Positions 1-7,792 of a stretch of 64,000 nt of DNA are shown here, one piece after another. A model generated the notes under the pieces. The model saw only the letters and a list, made by a program, of their open reading frames with translations, made no database searches and was not told where the DNA came from. The stretch spans positions 1 to 64,000 of the forward strand of contig NZ_SLXH01000018.1 in NCBI RefSeq assembly GCF_004341365.1. Reading direction: 5' to 3'. Position 1 is the first letter of the stretch, and each line of letters opens with the position of its first letter. The position numbers and the translations under genes were made by a program. This DNA comes from Simplicispira metamorpha. Its GTDB lineage: Bacteria; Pseudomonadota; Gammaproteobacteria; Burkholderiales; Burkholderiaceae_C.

Positions 1-86
1 TGTGGAAGAACTGCGAGCGTTGGCTCAATACCAGTTTGCAATTCATCCATCTAGCATTCTTGGCGCTAATGCTCAAAAGACTTTGA
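1..86 (+). CDS. IS5-like transposase, C-terminal end only
   Basis: The frame starting at base 3 reads WKNCERWLNTSLQFIHLAFL and seven more residues before TGA at 84-86. This resembles the C-terminal tail of IS5-family DDE transposases (WKNCER-LNTSLQ, then a hydrophobic stretch and a basic end). The rest of the gene lies left of the window. It ends about 60 bp from the 3' end of the P450 gene, which is transcribed toward it. The right inverted repeat of the element could not be located. Assignment to IS5 is from memory of the motif; another DDE family is possible. Confidence 0.62.
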   Translation, partial: WKNCERWLNTSLQFIHLAFLALMLKRL

Positions 87-147
87 ACACGTTCTTAAAA
101 CTTGCGGACTACGGTTGGTGCGGCGGCCAGCGCGGCCACCGCTGCGG

Positions 148-2490
148 TCACAGCGCCAGCACGATTTTGTCGCCCGCCGCGCGCGAGCAGCAGGCCATCA
201 GGCGCCGGTTGGCGGCGCGCTCGGCCTTGGTCAGCACCTTGTCGCGGTGGTCGCCCTCGCCCTCCACCACGGCCACTTCGCAGGTGCCGCACAGGCCCTC
301 ACCACAGTCGCAGGGCACGTCAAAACCGGCCGCTTGCAAGGCTTGCAGCAAGGTCTGGTCGGCGGCCACCGTGACGCTGACGTTGGAGTCTTTGAGCTGC
401 GCCACAAAAGCGTGCTCTTTGCTTGGGTCGAGCACCGCGCTTTCGGCACTGAAATGCTCAAAGTGCAGCACGTTGGCGGGCCACTGCTCGCTCAGGGTTT
501 CCAGCGCGGCAATCAGGCGGTCGGGGCCGCAGGCATAGACGCGGGTGCCTTCATCCACCGTGGCCAGCAGGCGGCCCAAGTCCATGCGCTGGCCATCGGC
601 CTTGATGTACAGGTGCAGGTGGTCGGCGTGGTCTTGCTCCAGGCGCGCCAAGAGCGCCATGTGCTGGCGCGAGCGCCCGGCGTAGTGCAGTTCATACGAC
701 TTGCCCAGGCGGCGCAGGCGGTCGGCCATGGCCACCATGGGCGTGATGCCGATGCCACCGGCAATCAGCACAAAGTGCCGGGCCGATTCGTCCAGGCCGA
801 ACAGGTTTTTCGGGCCCGACAGTTGCAGCGTGCTGCCCGCCGCGATGTGGTCGCAAAAGTGCTGCGAGCCGCCGCGCCCCTGGGCCTCGCGCTGCACCAC
901 CACTTGCAGGCTGTGGCGGTCGTCGGCGCGGCCACACAGCGAGTATTTGCGCCGAAAGCCCCCGGCAATCAAATCCACGTGCGCGCCGGCCGTCCATGCG
1001 GGCAGGGCCTCGCCGTGGGGGTCGGCCAGCACGAAGCGCAGCAGGTCAGTGCCCTCAGCGTGCTTTTCGCGCACGACCACGGTGCGGGCAATGCTGTCTT
1101 TGGCCGGAGGGCCGATATAGAACGGCGCCGGCTCTTGCATCGCGCCGGGGCGCACGCGCTCGGGGTTCTGCGCCGGATCCCACTGCACCCACAGCTGCGC
1201 CGGGCCACGGAAAGAGGTGTTGGGCAGAAACTCAAACTGCTGGCCCTCCACCAAGTGGATGTGCGGCAGGCGCCGGACAAACTCCTCCAGAAACACGCGC
1301 ATCTGCATGCGGCCAATGTTTTTGCCCATGCACTGGTGGGCGCCGTAGCCAAACGTGAGGTGCTCGACGGCGTTCTCGCGGTACAAGTCCACCTCGTCGG
1401 GGTTCTCGAAGTGCCGGGTGTCAAAGTTGGCCGATGCCTGCACCAGCAGCAGCTTGCTGCCTTGGGGGATGGCCACGCCGCCCACGGTGGTGTCGGCGGT
1501 GGCCATGCGGCGCCAGGCAATGATGGAGCCCGCCACGCGCAGGCATTCTTCGACCGCGTTGGGAATCAGCGCCGGGTTGGCGCAGATGGACTCCCAGGCC
1601 TTGCGGTGCGTCAGCAGCGTCATGAAGGCGTTGGCCGTGGCATTCGAGGTGGTTTCGTGCGCCGCCGCCAGGATGGCCATCATCATCGACTGCAAATACG
1701 AGGCGGTGACGATGTCGGGGTGGCGGTGGTGCTGGCGGATGCTTTCGTACATCCAGCCCTCGCCATCGGGCTGGGCCATCATGTCGGCCAGGATTTTCTG
1801 GGCCACCTGCCAGAACTTGCCCACGTTGTCGGCAATCTCCAGCTGCTCTTGCGGCGTCGGGCGCCCCCAGGTGTTGAGCGTGTGCGCCACGGCAAACTGG
1901 CGCAGCTGCTCGGCGCCCTCGTCGGGCACGCCCAAGAATTTGAGCGCGATGTTCAGCGGAATCTCGTAGAACATCTCGGCCACCAGATCGGCACGGCCCT
2001 GGTCGATGAAGCGGTCCATGTACTGGCGTGCCAGCGCCCGCACTGTGGGCTCGTAGTCCATCAGCCGCTCGGGCAAAAACGCATCGGTGAGCAGGCGGCG
2101 GCGCGCCATGTGGTCGGGCTCGTCCTCGTTGACCATGGTGCGGCGCATGGCGTAGCCGTAGCCTTCCAGAATCTGCGCCACCTCGGGCGTGGCCGGGGTG
2201 ATTTTTTCCAGCGCCACCGAGGGCGAGAACAGGATGTTGTCGCGGAACACGGCCTTCACGTCCTCGTAGCGCGTGACCACCCAGTAGCCCAGTTGCGGGC
2301 TCCAGAACACGGGCTCCTGCTCGCGCGCCCAGCGCAAATACTCTGCCGGGGCCTGCATGTAGGCGCCCTCAAACGGGTTGAAGGCAGCACCCCCGGCACT
2401 GACGGGGCAGCCATTGGGCGCCGCAGCGCGCGCCAGGGCTTGGTGGTCGATGGGGCAGCGGCTGGCGCTGGCAAGGGACTGGTCGTTCAT
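148..2490 (-). CDS. Self-sufficient cytochrome P450, CYP116B type (P450-reductase-ferredoxin fusion)
   Basis: A 780-residue monooxygenase carrying its own electron chain in one cytosolic protein. Residues about 1-450 are the P450: I-helix AAHETTSN and heme loop FGYGAHQCMGKN with the iron ligand at Cys387. A phthalate-dioxygenase-reductase-like part follows (FMN/NADH binding, AGGIGITPMVAMADRL). The C-terminus is a plant-type 2Fe-2S ferredoxin with Cys729, Cys734, Cys737 and a later CC pair. This order and length match CYP116B (P450RhF). NAD(P)H electrons would pass FMN, then 2Fe-2S, then heme, and the substrate is hydroxylated or demethylated. The ATG at 2490 gives the family's usual N-terminus; the frame stays open upstream but overlaps the regulator. 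The substrate is unknown; the divergent solute receptor suggests a catabolic role. Confidence 0.93.
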   Translation of the reverse strand: MNDQSLASASRCPIDHQALARAAAPNGCPVSAGGAAFNPFEGAYMQAPAEYLRWAREQEPVFWSPQLGYWVVTRYEDVKAVFRDNILFSPSVALEKITPATPEVAQILEGYGYAMRRTMVNEDEPDHMARRRLLTDAFLPERLMDYEPTVRALARQYMDRFIDQGRADLVAEMFYEIPLNIALKFLGVPDEGAEQLRQFAVAHTLNTWGRPTPQEQLEIADNVGKFWQVAQKILADMMAQPDGEGWMYESIRQHHRHPDIVTASYLQSMMMAILAAAHETTSNATANAFMTLLTHRKAWESICANPALIPNAVEECLRVAGSIIAWRRMATADTTVGGVAIPQGSKLLLVQASANFDTRHFENPDEVDLYRENAVEHLTFGYGAHQCMGKNIGRMQMRVFLEEFVRRLPHIHLVEGQQFEFLPNTSFRGPAQLWVQWDPAQNPERVRPGAMQEPAPFYIGPPAKDSIARTVVVREKHAEGTDLLRFVLADPHGEALPAWTAGAHVDLIAGGFRRKYSLCGRADDRHSLQVVVQREAQGRGGSQHFCDHIAAGSTLQLSGPKNLFGLDESARHFVLIAGGIGITPMVAMADRLRRLGKSYELHYAGRSRQHMALLARLEQDHADHLHLYIKADGQRMDLGRLLATVDEGTRVYACGPDRLIAALETLSEQWPANVLHFEHFSAESAVLDPSKEHAFVAQLKDSNVSVTVAADQTLLQALQAAGFDVPCDCGEGLCGTCEVAVVEGEGDHRDKVLTKAERAANRRLMACCSRAAGDKIVLAL

Positions 2491-2527
2491 GGCGTGAATC
2501 CGTGCGAAAGGTTGTTTGCGTAAGCAT

Positions 2528-2542
2528 ATTACGCAAAGCGTA
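2528..2542. promoter_or_regulatory. Candidate IclR operator upstream of the P450 gene
   Basis: ATTACGC-AAA-GCGTA, 38 bp before the P450 start. It overlaps a second dyad at 2515-2537 (TTTGCGTAA, 5-nt spacer, TTACGCAAA). The same ATTACGC-N3-GCGTA arrangement occurs at 3434-3448 next to the regulator gene. Two matching dyads at the two ends of a regulator gene suggest sites for that regulator. Binding is inferred. Confidence 0.6.
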
Positions 2543-2593
2543 CAAAGCAGACCCGTATTTCCACTTACCCCCGCGACCCCGGCGCGCGCCCAT

Positions 2594-3400
2594 TCAGCCG
2601 GGTTGAAACCCCATGTCCGCGCTGATGTCCTGCGCCTCGCGGATGATTTGCGGGCAAATCCGCCCCCCCGGGCGGGCATCAAAGCCATTGCTGGCCCCCA
2701 GGGCGGTGAGCACCGCACAGACATGGCCGCGCGCATCCAGCACCGGCGCGGCCACGGCGCTGATGCCGCGCAGCAAGGTGTCGTGGATGATGGCGCAGCC
2801 CTGGTCGCGCACCTGCCTGCGCAGCCGCGCCACGGCGTCGGGCCCGGCCAGCAGCGAGCGCTGCTCCTCCGAGCCCGCTGCAAACTCGGCATCGGCCTGG
2901 TGCAGGATGCGGGTATCGTTGGTAAAGGCCAGAAACGCCTGTCCCGTGGCCGACCACACCAGCGGCAGCACCGACCCGGCGCGGATGTTCACCGTCACCG
3001 GCAACGATGGCTCCTCGATGCGCAGCACCGTCGGCCCCAGGTTGCCCATCACGGCGATAAAGCAGGTCACCTCCAGCGACTCGCGCAGGCGCACCAGCGC
3101 GCCCTCGCCCAGGCGCACCGGGTCGCACTGGCGCAGCGCGGCCAGCCCCAGCCGGATGGACTCGGGCCCCAGGTAATAGTGGTGGGTGGCGGGGTTTTGC
3201 GCCACAAAGCCCTCTTGCACAAAGCTCGATAAATAGCGGTGTACCTTGGCCGTGCTCTCTTGCACCTCGGTGGCAATGGCCGTCAGGCTGGCAGCGCCGC
3301 CCAGCCGGGTCAGCGCCTTCAGAATGGACAAGCCGGTTTCTGCCGATTGCACACGCTGGCGCCGGTTGCTGGCGGCAGGGGTTGGGGTCGAATGTTCCAT
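2594..3400 (-). CDS. IclR-family transcriptional regulator
   Basis: A 268-residue regulator. Residues about 20-80 are the winged helix (VQSAETGLSILKALTRLGG, then STAKVHRYLSSFVQEGFVAQ). The rest is the IclR effector domain ending in VAAPVLDARGHVCAVLTALG. IclR proteins usually control an adjacent catabolic operon through a small-molecule effector. It sits between the P450 gene (same strand, downstream) and a divergent Bug receptor, and the ATTACGC-N3-GCGTA dyads lie in both promoter regions. It therefore probably controls both and itself. The ATG at 3400 is preferred; a GTG at 3424 would add eight residues and lies next to the operator. Confidence 0.88.
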   Translation of the reverse strand: MEHSTPTPAASNRRQRVQSAETGLSILKALTRLGGAASLTAIATEVQESTAKVHRYLSSFVQEGFVAQNPATHHYYLGPESIRLGLAALRQCDPVRLGEGALVRLRESLEVTCFIAVMGNLGPTVLRIEEPSLPVTVNIRAGSVLPLVWSATGQAFLAFTNDTRILHQADAEFAAGSEEQRSLLAGPDAVARLRRQVRDQGCAIIHDTLLRGISAVAAPVLDARGHVCAVLTALGASNGFDARPGGRICPQIIREAQDISADMGFQPG

Positions 3401-3430
3401 GGATTCAAGTATCAGGGTAAACACGGGAAC

Positions 3431-3453
3431 GTTATTACGCTATGCGTAATAAC
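3431..3453. promoter_or_regulatory. Perfect palindrome between iclR and the Bug receptor gene
   Basis: Two 10-bp arms, GTTATTACGC and GCGTAATAAC, separated by TAT. It contains the ATTACGC-N3-GCGTA core found upstream of the P450 gene. It lies 31 bp before the regulator start and 48 bp before the receptor start, a position where one bound regulator could control both divergent promoters. Confidence 0.65.
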
Positions 3454-3500
3454 ATGCAGCGTTTTATATTGCCCTTGGCAACTTCACAGGAAAACCCCCG

Positions 3501-4487
3501 ATGTCCAACCGTCGCCACATCACCCGTTTGTTTGCCGCGCTGGCCCTGGTCGGCGCCACCGCTGGCCTGGCCCAGGCACAGACGGCACCCTTCCCCGCCA
3601 AACCCATCCGCTGGGTGGTGCCCTACCCGGCTGGGGGCGGCTCGGACTTTCTGGCGCGCACCATTGGCCAGCAGTTGTCCACCCAAGTGGGCCAGCCCAT
3701 CGTGGTGGACAACAAGCCCGGCGGCAACACCGCTGTGGCCGCGTCGGACGTGATCCGCTCGCCCGCCGATGGCTACACCATTTTGTCGGCGGACAACGGC
3801 ACCATGGTGTTCAACTCGGCGCTGTACGCCAAGCTGAGCTACAACCCGGAAAAAGACCTCACGCCCGTGACGCTGATGGGCAAGTTTCCGATGATTCTGG
3901 TGGTGCCACAGGGCTCGGACATCAAGGACGCCAAAGACTTCATCGCCAAAGCCAAGGCCAAGCCGGGCCACACCAGCTACGGCTCGGCGGGTGCGGGTAG
4001 CCCGCACCACCTGGCCATGGAGCTGCTCAAGGTCAACGCGGGCCTGCACATGGTGCACATCCCCTACCGGGGCGCAGCGCCTGCGCTGTCTGACCTGGCC
4101 GGTGGTCAGATCACCGCCATGATGGTGGACATGGCCGCTGGCGCTGGCTTCATCAAGGGCGGCAAGGCCCGCCCGCTGGCCGTGGCCAACCCCACACGCC
4201 TGCCCCAGTTGCCCGATGTGCCCACCTTTGCCGAGCTGGGCTACAAAAACGTGGAAGCCGCCGCCCAGGTGGGCGTGGTGGCCGCAGCGGGCACCCCTGC
4301 CGACGTGGTGGCCGCCCTGCAAAAGCAGATCACCACGGCCATCCAGCAGCCTGCGGTGCGGCAAAAGCTGATCGACTTTGGCATTGAGCCGGTGGGCAGC
4401 ACGTCGCAGCAGTACGCCGACCTGATCCGCACCGAAGTCAAGCGCTGGCACAAGCTGATCCGCGAGCAGAAGATTTCGCTGGATTGA
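3501..4487 (+). CDS. Bug-family (tripartite tricarboxylate) periplasmic solute receptor
   Basis: 328 residues with a Sec signal peptide (basic start, AALALVGATAGLAQAQ, cleavage near residue 27). The mature protein has the Bug fold: IRWVVPYPAGGGSDFLAR near the N-terminus, KPGGNTAVAASDVIRSPADG, YGSAGAGSPHHLAMELL and VPYRGAAPAL-type ligand-loop sequences. Bug receptors capture organic acids or aromatic acids in the periplasm. No membrane partner (TctA/TctB) is encoded nearby, as is common in Burkholderiales. It is divergent from iclR and shares its operator region, so it probably binds the P450 substrate or a precursor. Confidence 0.92.
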   Translation: MSNRRHITRLFAALALVGATAGLAQAQTAPFPAKPIRWVVPYPAGGGSDFLARTIGQQLSTQVGQPIVVDNKPGGNTAVAASDVIRSPADGYTILSADNGTMVFNSALYAKLSYNPEKDLTPVTLMGKFPMILVVPQGSDIKDAKDFIAKAKAKPGHTSYGSAGAGSPHHLAMELLKVNAGLHMVHIPYRGAAPALSDLAGGQITAMMVDMAAGAGFIKGGKARPLAVANPTRLPQLPDVPTFAELGYKNVEAAAQVGVVAAAGTPADVVAALQKQITTAIQQPAVRQKLIDFGIEPVGSTSQQYADLIRTEVKRWHKLIREQKISLD

Positions 4488-4534
4488 TCGGCATGCCACG
4501 CCTGTAGCCGTTTGCCAGCGGCTGCACTGCACTG

Positions 4535-4569
4535 CGCCCGCCCTGACGTTGGTCAGTGGCGGGCGTTTT
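4535..4569 (+). terminator. Rho-independent terminator after the Bug receptor gene
   Basis: Stem CGCCCGCC/GGCGGGCG with an inner CTGAC-GTTG-GTCAG hairpin and one bulged base, followed by TTTTG. It starts 48 bp after the stop codon. Confidence 0.8.
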
Positions 4570-4581
4570 GCTATGGATTGC

Positions 4582-4617
4582 ATAGCTTGAAGCGCTTGCT
4601 GTGTGAGGGCTGGAGGC
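4582..4617 (+). repeat. Dispersed 36-bp intergenic repeat, copy 1
   Basis: A copy of the family that begins ATAGCT and ends GGCTGGAGGC, placed directly after a terminator. From here to 4710 there is only AT-rich sequence and four tandem GCTCTTT units (4675-4702). Confidence 0.7.
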
Positions 4618-4710
4618 TAATTTTGTTGTATTTTTTCAGAGGTTGATGGATTGACTTTGTGGGGGTGATTTTTGGCTCTTTGCTCTTTGCTCTTTGCTCT
4701 TTGCTGAGGG

Positions 4711-5509
4711 CGGGAGCCGGGACTCGCCCCGGCGGGCGAGGTACTTTTCTTTGCTTCGCCAAAGAAAAGTACCCAAAAGAAAAGCGACCCCACGACTGCG
4801 ACCCCAGCGCGCAGCGCTGGGGCACACCTGCGCCGGGGCACTTGCGGGGTGCGCCGTGGAACTCACTGCGCGCCTGCGGCGCTGCGCTCGGACAACCACG
4901 GCGAGTCAGTCCACGCTGCGGGTGTGTCCTGCGGCACACCCGCCACCCCGCAAGCACCCCGGCCCAGGCGCAGTCACAGGGGATTGAAACGCCCCAGAAC
5001 ATCCATACGGGCCATTGCTGCGCTTGGCCTGGATGGCACAGGCGCTGCGCGCCATCTGGCATCTGGCATGTGGCATGTGGCATGTGGCATGTGGCATGTG
5101 GCATGTGGCATGTGGCATGTGGCGTTTGGCGTTTGGCGTTTGGCGTTTGGCGTTTGGCGTTTGCCGTTTGCCGTTTGCCGTTTGCCGTTTGCCGTTTGCC
5201 GTTTGCCGTTTGCCGTTTGCCGCGCGGATGTTGGGCCAAGCGCAGCGATGGCCCGTATGGATGTTCGGCGGTTCTGGCCTCCACCGCCCCTTCTGGGCGT
5301 GCCGAGAAGCGCAGCGCCGGGCGGATCAGGGCCGCGCGCTGTTTGAGCCGAAGGCGAGTTTGCGCGGCCCCCGCCCGGCGTGAGCATCGCAGGTTGCCCC
5401 GCTGCGCAGCAGCGGGGTCACGCACAGCAGGGTCGCCTTTTCTTTGCTTACTTTCTTTTGGCGAAGCAAAAGAAAGTGAGGCGCCCGCCGGGGCGAGTCC
5501 CGGCTCCCA
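4711..5509. repeat. Nested inverted-repeat element without genes
   Basis: Outer arms at 4711-4790 and 5430-5509 are inverted copies: 27 bases from GGGAGCCGGGACTCGCCCCG onward match exactly and the remainder is partly conserved. Each arm also folds on itself (CTTTTCTTTG...CAAAGAAAAG). Inner arms at 4998-5029 and 5234-5265 match at 31 of 32 positions. The centre holds the 7-bp tandem array. No convincing protein is encoded; open frames here are translated repeats. The arms resemble repetitive sequences common in Comamonadaceae genomes (from memory). Confidence 0.75.
5054..5221 (+). repeat. Array of 24 tandem 7-bp units in four blocks
   Basis: Two ATCTGGC, eight ATGTGGC, five GTTTGGC and nine GTTTGCC units, uninterrupted (168 bp). 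The blocks differ by single or double changes, so the array grew by successive expansion of variants. There are no spacers, so it is not a CRISPR array. Likely polymorphic in copy number. Confidence 0.95.
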
Positions 5510-5534
5510 CACTCAGCAAAACCACACACACAAC

Positions 5535-5567
5535 AAAAAACCCGCCCTGACCCCAGTCAGCAGCGGG
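5535..5567 (-). terminator. Rho-independent terminator of terC
   Basis: Read on the minus strand: CCCGC, CTGAC-TGGG-GTCAG inner hairpin, then GGCGGG and TTTTTT. It lies 66 bp downstream of the terC stop. Confidence 0.8.
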
Positions 5568-5585
5568 AATTTTGCTATCAATAGT

Positions 5586-5622
5586 AGAGCTACTAGCGCC
5601 CGCCCAGCAGGCGCTACAGCCC
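5586..5622 (+). repeat. Dispersed 36-bp repeat, copy 2
   Basis: AGAGCTACTAGCGCC to GCGCTACAGCC, a diverged copy in plus orientation between the terC stop and its terminator. Confidence 0.6.
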
Positions 5623-5632
5623 TTCTCGACCA

Positions 5633-6610
5633 TCAATCCTTGCCGGGCAAAGCCACCTCGCTCTTGCTGGAGTTGCGCAGCGACAGGAAGATCGAACCGG
5701 CAATCAGCGACGCCGTCACCAGCAGCGCGTAGCCAATCGGAATCTTGACCACATCAATCAACAGCATCTTGGCGCCGATGAACACCAGCACCAGGGCCAA
5801 ACCATAGGCCAGCAGGTGAAAGCGGTTGGCCAGATCAGCCAGCAGGAAGTACAAAGCGCGCAGGCCCAGGATGGCAAAAATGTTGGCCGTCAGCACGATG
5901 AACGGGTCGCTGGTGATGGCAAAAATCGCCGGAATGCTGTCCACCGCAAAAATGATGTCGGTCGTACCAATCAGCACCAGCACCACAAACAGCGGCGTGT
6001 AGTGCTTGACGCCATTGACCATCGTCGAGAGCTTTTCGCCATCAAACTGGTCGGTAATGCGGATGCGTTTTTTCAGCAAGCCCAGCACCGGGTTGGTGGA
6101 AATATCAGGCTCCTGGCCCGCAGCAAACCACATCTTTGCGCCCGTCAGCACCAGGAACGCGCCAAACACATACAGCAGCCAGTGGAAGGTGGCCAGCAAC
6201 CACGCACCCACCAAAATGAGCAGCGTGCGCAGGATGATGGCGCCAATGATGCCGATGATGAGCGCGCGCTTTTGGTACTGCTGCGGCACGGCAAAGTAGC
6301 TGAACAGCATCAAAAAGACAAAGATGTTGTCAATCGACAAGCTCTTTTCCACCAGATACCCGGTGATGAACTGCATGGACACCGTGTTGGCCACCTCGCG
6401 GCCCTGGCTGCTGTCCAGATACCACCACAAGAGCGCCACAAACACAAAGGCCAGCCCGAACCACAGCAGGCTCCAGCGCACGGCCTCCTTCATCGTGACC
6501 TTGTGCGCGCCCTGGCGCTCCATCACCAGCAGGTCGATGGCAATGGCCACCACCACAAAGACGGCAAACCCCGTCCACATCCACCAGGTTCCTATGGTTT
6601 CCATGATCAT
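5633..6610 (-). CDS. TerC/Alx-family integral membrane protein
   Basis: 325 residues, about eight or nine membrane segments. Family signatures are present: EKSLSIDNIFVFLMLFSYFAVP and, in the second half, GTTDIIFAVDSIPAIFAITSDPFIV, whose acidic residues in membrane segments are thought to bind or move metal ions. TerC/Alx proteins are linked to manganese export, metal loading of secreted proteins and tellurite resistance. The ATG at 6610 is chosen because GGAG sits 8 bases upstream; the frame extends further but without a ribosome site. It is divergent from the NhaR-like regulator. I saw no manganese (yybP-ykoY) riboswitch in the 131-bp gap. Confidence 0.9.
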   Translation of the reverse strand: MIMETIGTWWMWTGFAVFVVVAIAIDLLVMERQGAHKVTMKEAVRWSLLWFGLAFVFVALLWWYLDSSQGREVANTVSMQFITGYLVEKSLSIDNIFVFLMLFSYFAVPQQYQKRALIIGIIGAIILRTLLILVGAWLLATFHWLLYVFGAFLVLTGAKMWFAAGQEPDISTNPVLGLLKKRIRITDQFDGEKLSTMVNGVKHYTPLFVVLVLIGTTDIIFAVDSIPAIFAITSDPFIVLTANIFAILGLRALYFLLADLANRFHLLAYGLALVLVFIGAKMLLIDVVKIPIGYALLVTASLIAGSIFLSLRNSSKSEVALPGKD

Positions 6611-6741
6611 TGCGCTCCATCGCAGGAAAAAATTGAAAGATGGGCGAATGTAAAACCGCAGATACATTTGAAAAACCTGCATTCAACGTAGTATTACTTC
6701 GGTTTTTACGAACTATTCACTATCCCCCCACCCGCACCGCC

Positions 6742-7644
6742 ATGAGCCAAAGCTTCAATTACCGCCATCTGTATTACTTCTGGGTGGTGGCCAAAGAAGG
6801 CGGCATGGCCCGCGCCGCCGAGCGCCTGGACATGGCCGTGCAAACCATCAGCGCCCAGGTGCGCGCGCTGGAGCAATCGCTGGGCGTGAGCCTGCTGCGC
6901 AACGAGGGCCGCAACCTGGTGCTGACCGAGGCGGGCGTGGCCGCGCTGCACGAGGCCGACCACATTTTTGCCCTGGGCGAGCAGCTGCCCCAGCGCGTGC
7001 GCGAAGCCGCCAGCGGCAGAACGCTGCGGCTGAACCTGGGCATCTCGGACGGCATTGCCAAGCTGGCCATGCACCGGCTGCTCCAACCCGTGCTGGACGA
7101 GCCGCACCTGCGCCTGCTGTGCCACGAGGGCGAGTTCCAGCCGCTGCTGGGCGAGCTGGTGCTGCACAAGCTCGACGCCGTGCTGGCCGACCGCCCCGCG
7201 CCGCCCAACCCGGCCCTGAAAACCACCAGCCAACTGCTGGGCACCAGCGCGATTGCCTGGTACACCCCGGCGCGCTGGGCTGCAGCAGCGCGGGAGAATT
7301 TTCCGCACAGCCTGGCGCAGGTGCCGGTGCTGCTGCCCACCGAGCACGCCGCCGTGCGCGCGCGCATCAACCACTGGCTGGAGCGCGAACACATCCGCCC
7401 GCACATCGCCGGGGAGTTTGAAGACAGCGCCTTGCTCAGCACCTTTGCCGCCAGCGGCATGGGCGTGATGCCCGCGCCCGCATCGCTGGGCGCACACCTG
7501 GAGCAAACCTGCGCCCTGGCGCTGGTGGGCACCACGCCCGACGTGCATGAGCAGTTCCACCTGATCTACAGCGCCCGCAAGGTCATGCACCCGCTGCTGA
7601 CGCGGCTGCTGGCGGCCGGGGCCGATGAAACGCTATTAGATTAA
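6742..7644 (+). CDS. nhaR: LysR-family regulator, NhaR type
   Basis: 300 residues. The N-terminus NYRHLYYFWVVAKEGGMARA followed by AVQTISAQVRALEQSLG and a LLRNEGRNLVLTEAG wing is the NhaR form of the LysR helix-turn-helix; the rest is the effector-binding domain. NhaR in enterobacteria activates the sodium/proton antiporter gene nhaA in response to sodium. No antiporter gene is in this window; the divergent neighbour is terC, so it may respond to ions and control terC. The ATG at 6742 begins the conserved N-terminus. The stop codon runs into a dispersed repeat (7644-7680). Confidence 0.82.
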   Translation: MSQSFNYRHLYYFWVVAKEGGMARAAERLDMAVQTISAQVRALEQSLGVSLLRNEGRNLVLTEAGVAALHEADHIFALGEQLPQRVREAASGRTLRLNLGISDGIAKLAMHRLLQPVLDEPHLRLLCHEGEFQPLLGELVLHKLDAVLADRPAPPNPALKTTSQLLGTSAIAWYTPARWAAAARENFPHSLAQVPVLLPTEHAAVRARINHWLEREHIRPHIAGEFEDSALLSTFAASGMGVMPAPASLGAHLEQTCALALVGTTPDVHEQFHLIYSARKVMHPLLTRLLAAGADETLLD

Positions 7645-7680
7645 TAGCTGCTAGCGCCCACCAAACAAGGGTTTCAAGCC
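7644..7680 (+). repeat. Dispersed 36-bp repeat, copy 3
   Basis: ATAGCTGCTAGCGCC to TTTCAAGCC; its first base is the last base of the nhaR-like stop codon. Confidence 0.65.
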
Positions 7681-7792
7681 TAAAAAGCTTTAAAAAACAG
7701 CGCCTGAATACATCTCCATCGCGCATGGGTATAGTGGTCACAAGAAAGGCATTTCTTAAAAACCAACCCGTTTTATTGCAAGCCCAACCCCC

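Noticed and set aside
115-2523. Long open frame opposite the P450 gene (over 800 codons)
   Set aside because: It is the antisense of a GC-rich gene with clear motifs; composition is Ala/Arg/His/Gly without domains.
5054-5221. CRISPR-like array
   Set aside because: Units are 7 bp with no spacers; it is a simple tandem repeat.
4659-5732. Open frames through the nested repeat element
   Set aside because: They translate the heptamer array into short peptide repeats (Trp/His/Val/Ala/Cys-rich strings); no gene features.
6611-6741. Manganese riboswitch upstream of terC
   Set aside because: The 131-bp gap is too short and shows no pairing of the yybP-ykoY kind.
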